Assembly (NCBI GenBank): GCA_002432095.1
Contig: DJFQ01000216.1
Span: 1-6,869 of the forward strand
DNA: 6,869 nucleotides
Direction: 5' to 3'
Source of the DNA: Marinagarivorans sp. UBA5868
GTDB lineage: Bacteria > Pseudomonadota > Gammaproteobacteria > Pseudomonadales > Cellvibrionaceae
Part shown: positions 6,543 to 6,869 of the stretch, piece by piece
How positions within the stretch are numbered: position 1 is the first letter of the stretch
How the letters are laid out: each line of letters begins with the position of its first letter
Made by a program: the position numbers and the translations under genes
The notes under the pieces: generated by a model
What the model was told of the DNA's origin: nothing
What the model saw: only the letters and a program-made list of their open reading frames with translations
Databases searched by the model: none

Positions 6543-6869
6543 TCAGCGCAGCTTTTTAATCCGTTCCGATGGGCTGATGACATCCGTCATGCGAATACCG
6601 AATTTTTCGTTAACCACTACCACTTCACCATGCGCGATTAATGTGCCGTTCACCAGCACATCCAAAGGTTCACCCGCAAGACGATCCAGTTCGATCACCG
6701 AGCCTTGATTCAACTGCAACAGGTTGCGAATGGTGATGGAAGTACGCCCAACCTCCATGGAAATGGTCACCGGAATATCGAGAATCACATCGAGATCCGG
6801 TCGTCCGGTCACACCTTTGCCGGCTCCCGAAAATTCATCCAATTCCATTTGTTGTGCTTCTGCCGGCGA
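6543..6869 (-). CDS. fliN: Flagellar motor switch protein FliN, partial (5' end outside window)
   Basis: C-ring protein that, with FliG and FliM, forms the rotor switch; it binds CheY-P-responsive surfaces and docks FliH-ATPase export complexes at the base of the motor. The last 108 residues are visible and the frame is open through the right edge (SPAEAQQ before Met8). The SpoA/surface-presentation domain occupies about 26-104 of the visible part: LDVILDIPVTISMEVGRT, then RNLLQLNQGSVIELDRLAGE, PLDVLVNGTLIAHGEVVVV and NEKFGIRMTDVISPSERI. All are typical FliN sequence. The ATG at 6848 is unlikely to be the true start, since no Shine-Dalgarno precedes it and FliN usually carries a longer, acidic, variable N-terminus that would lie beyond 6869. 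fliO follows downstream, the standard order. Confidence 0.97.
   Translation of the reverse strand, partial: SPAEAQQMELDEFSGAGKGVTGRPDLDVILDIPVTISMEVGRTSITIRNLLQLNQGSVIELDRLAGEPLDVLVNGTLIAHGEVVVVNEKFGIRMTDVISPSERIKKLR

Noticed and set aside
6543..6848. FliN as a complete 101-residue gene starting at the ATG at 6848.
   Set aside because: The frame remains open to the window edge, no ribosome binding site precedes 6848, and FliN proteins normally have a longer variable N-terminus.

Overview
All recognisable genes in this window lie on the minus strand, so transcription runs from high to low coordinates. The content suggests a motile gammaproteobacterium of moderate GC. The grounds are the flagellar order fliN-fliO-fliP-fliQ-fliR-flhB, protein sequences close to Pseudomonas/Cellvibrio/Marinobacter-type flagellar proteins, and a glutathione-dependent formaldehyde dehydrogenase very like enterobacterial FrmA. 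The family-level placement (perhaps Cellvibrionales-like) is inference from general resemblance, not from a search.

Layout in transcription order. From 6869 to 2940 runs a tightly packed flagellar block: the C-terminal part of fliN (C-ring switch), fliO (assembly factor for the export gate), fliP, fliQ and fliR (the export-gate channel), and flhB (substrate-specificity switch). Junctions are a 53-nt gap (fliN-fliO, with the preferred fliO start), a 1-nt overlap (fliO-fliP), 28 nt (fliP-fliQ), 4 nt (fliQ-fliR) and 15 nt (fliR-flhB), so this is one operon with probable translational coupling at fliP and fliR. FliO helps FliP fold and oligomerise, FliP/FliQ/FliR form the membrane channel, FlhB wraps the gate and switches secretion from rod/hook to filament substrates, and FliN belongs to the cytoplasmic ring that docks export complexes and sets rotation direction.

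After flhB comes a 212-nt intergenic region (2728-2939). It has weak promoter-like elements and a perfect 8-bp hairpin just upstream of the next gene's ribosome binding site, and no convincing terminator. The next gene (739-2727) encodes a two-domain membrane O-acyltransferase, with an acyltransferase-3 membrane domain and a periplasmic SGNH domain, of the kind that acetylates O-antigen or other surface glycans. A 91-nt gap with a plausible sigma70-type promoter separates it from frmA, which runs off the left edge (1-647); about 215 of about 370 residues are present.

The flagellar block is canonical. flhA, which commonly lies downstream of flhB in related gammaproteobacteria, is not the next gene here. 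The points of note are local: an enlarged Pro/Gln-rich periplasmic N-terminus in FliP, a GTG start without a Shine-Dalgarno for fliR, a small hairpin over the fliO ribosome binding site, and the change of gene content after flhB. I saw no mobile element, CRISPR array, tRNA or rRNA, and no evidence of a previously undescribed system.
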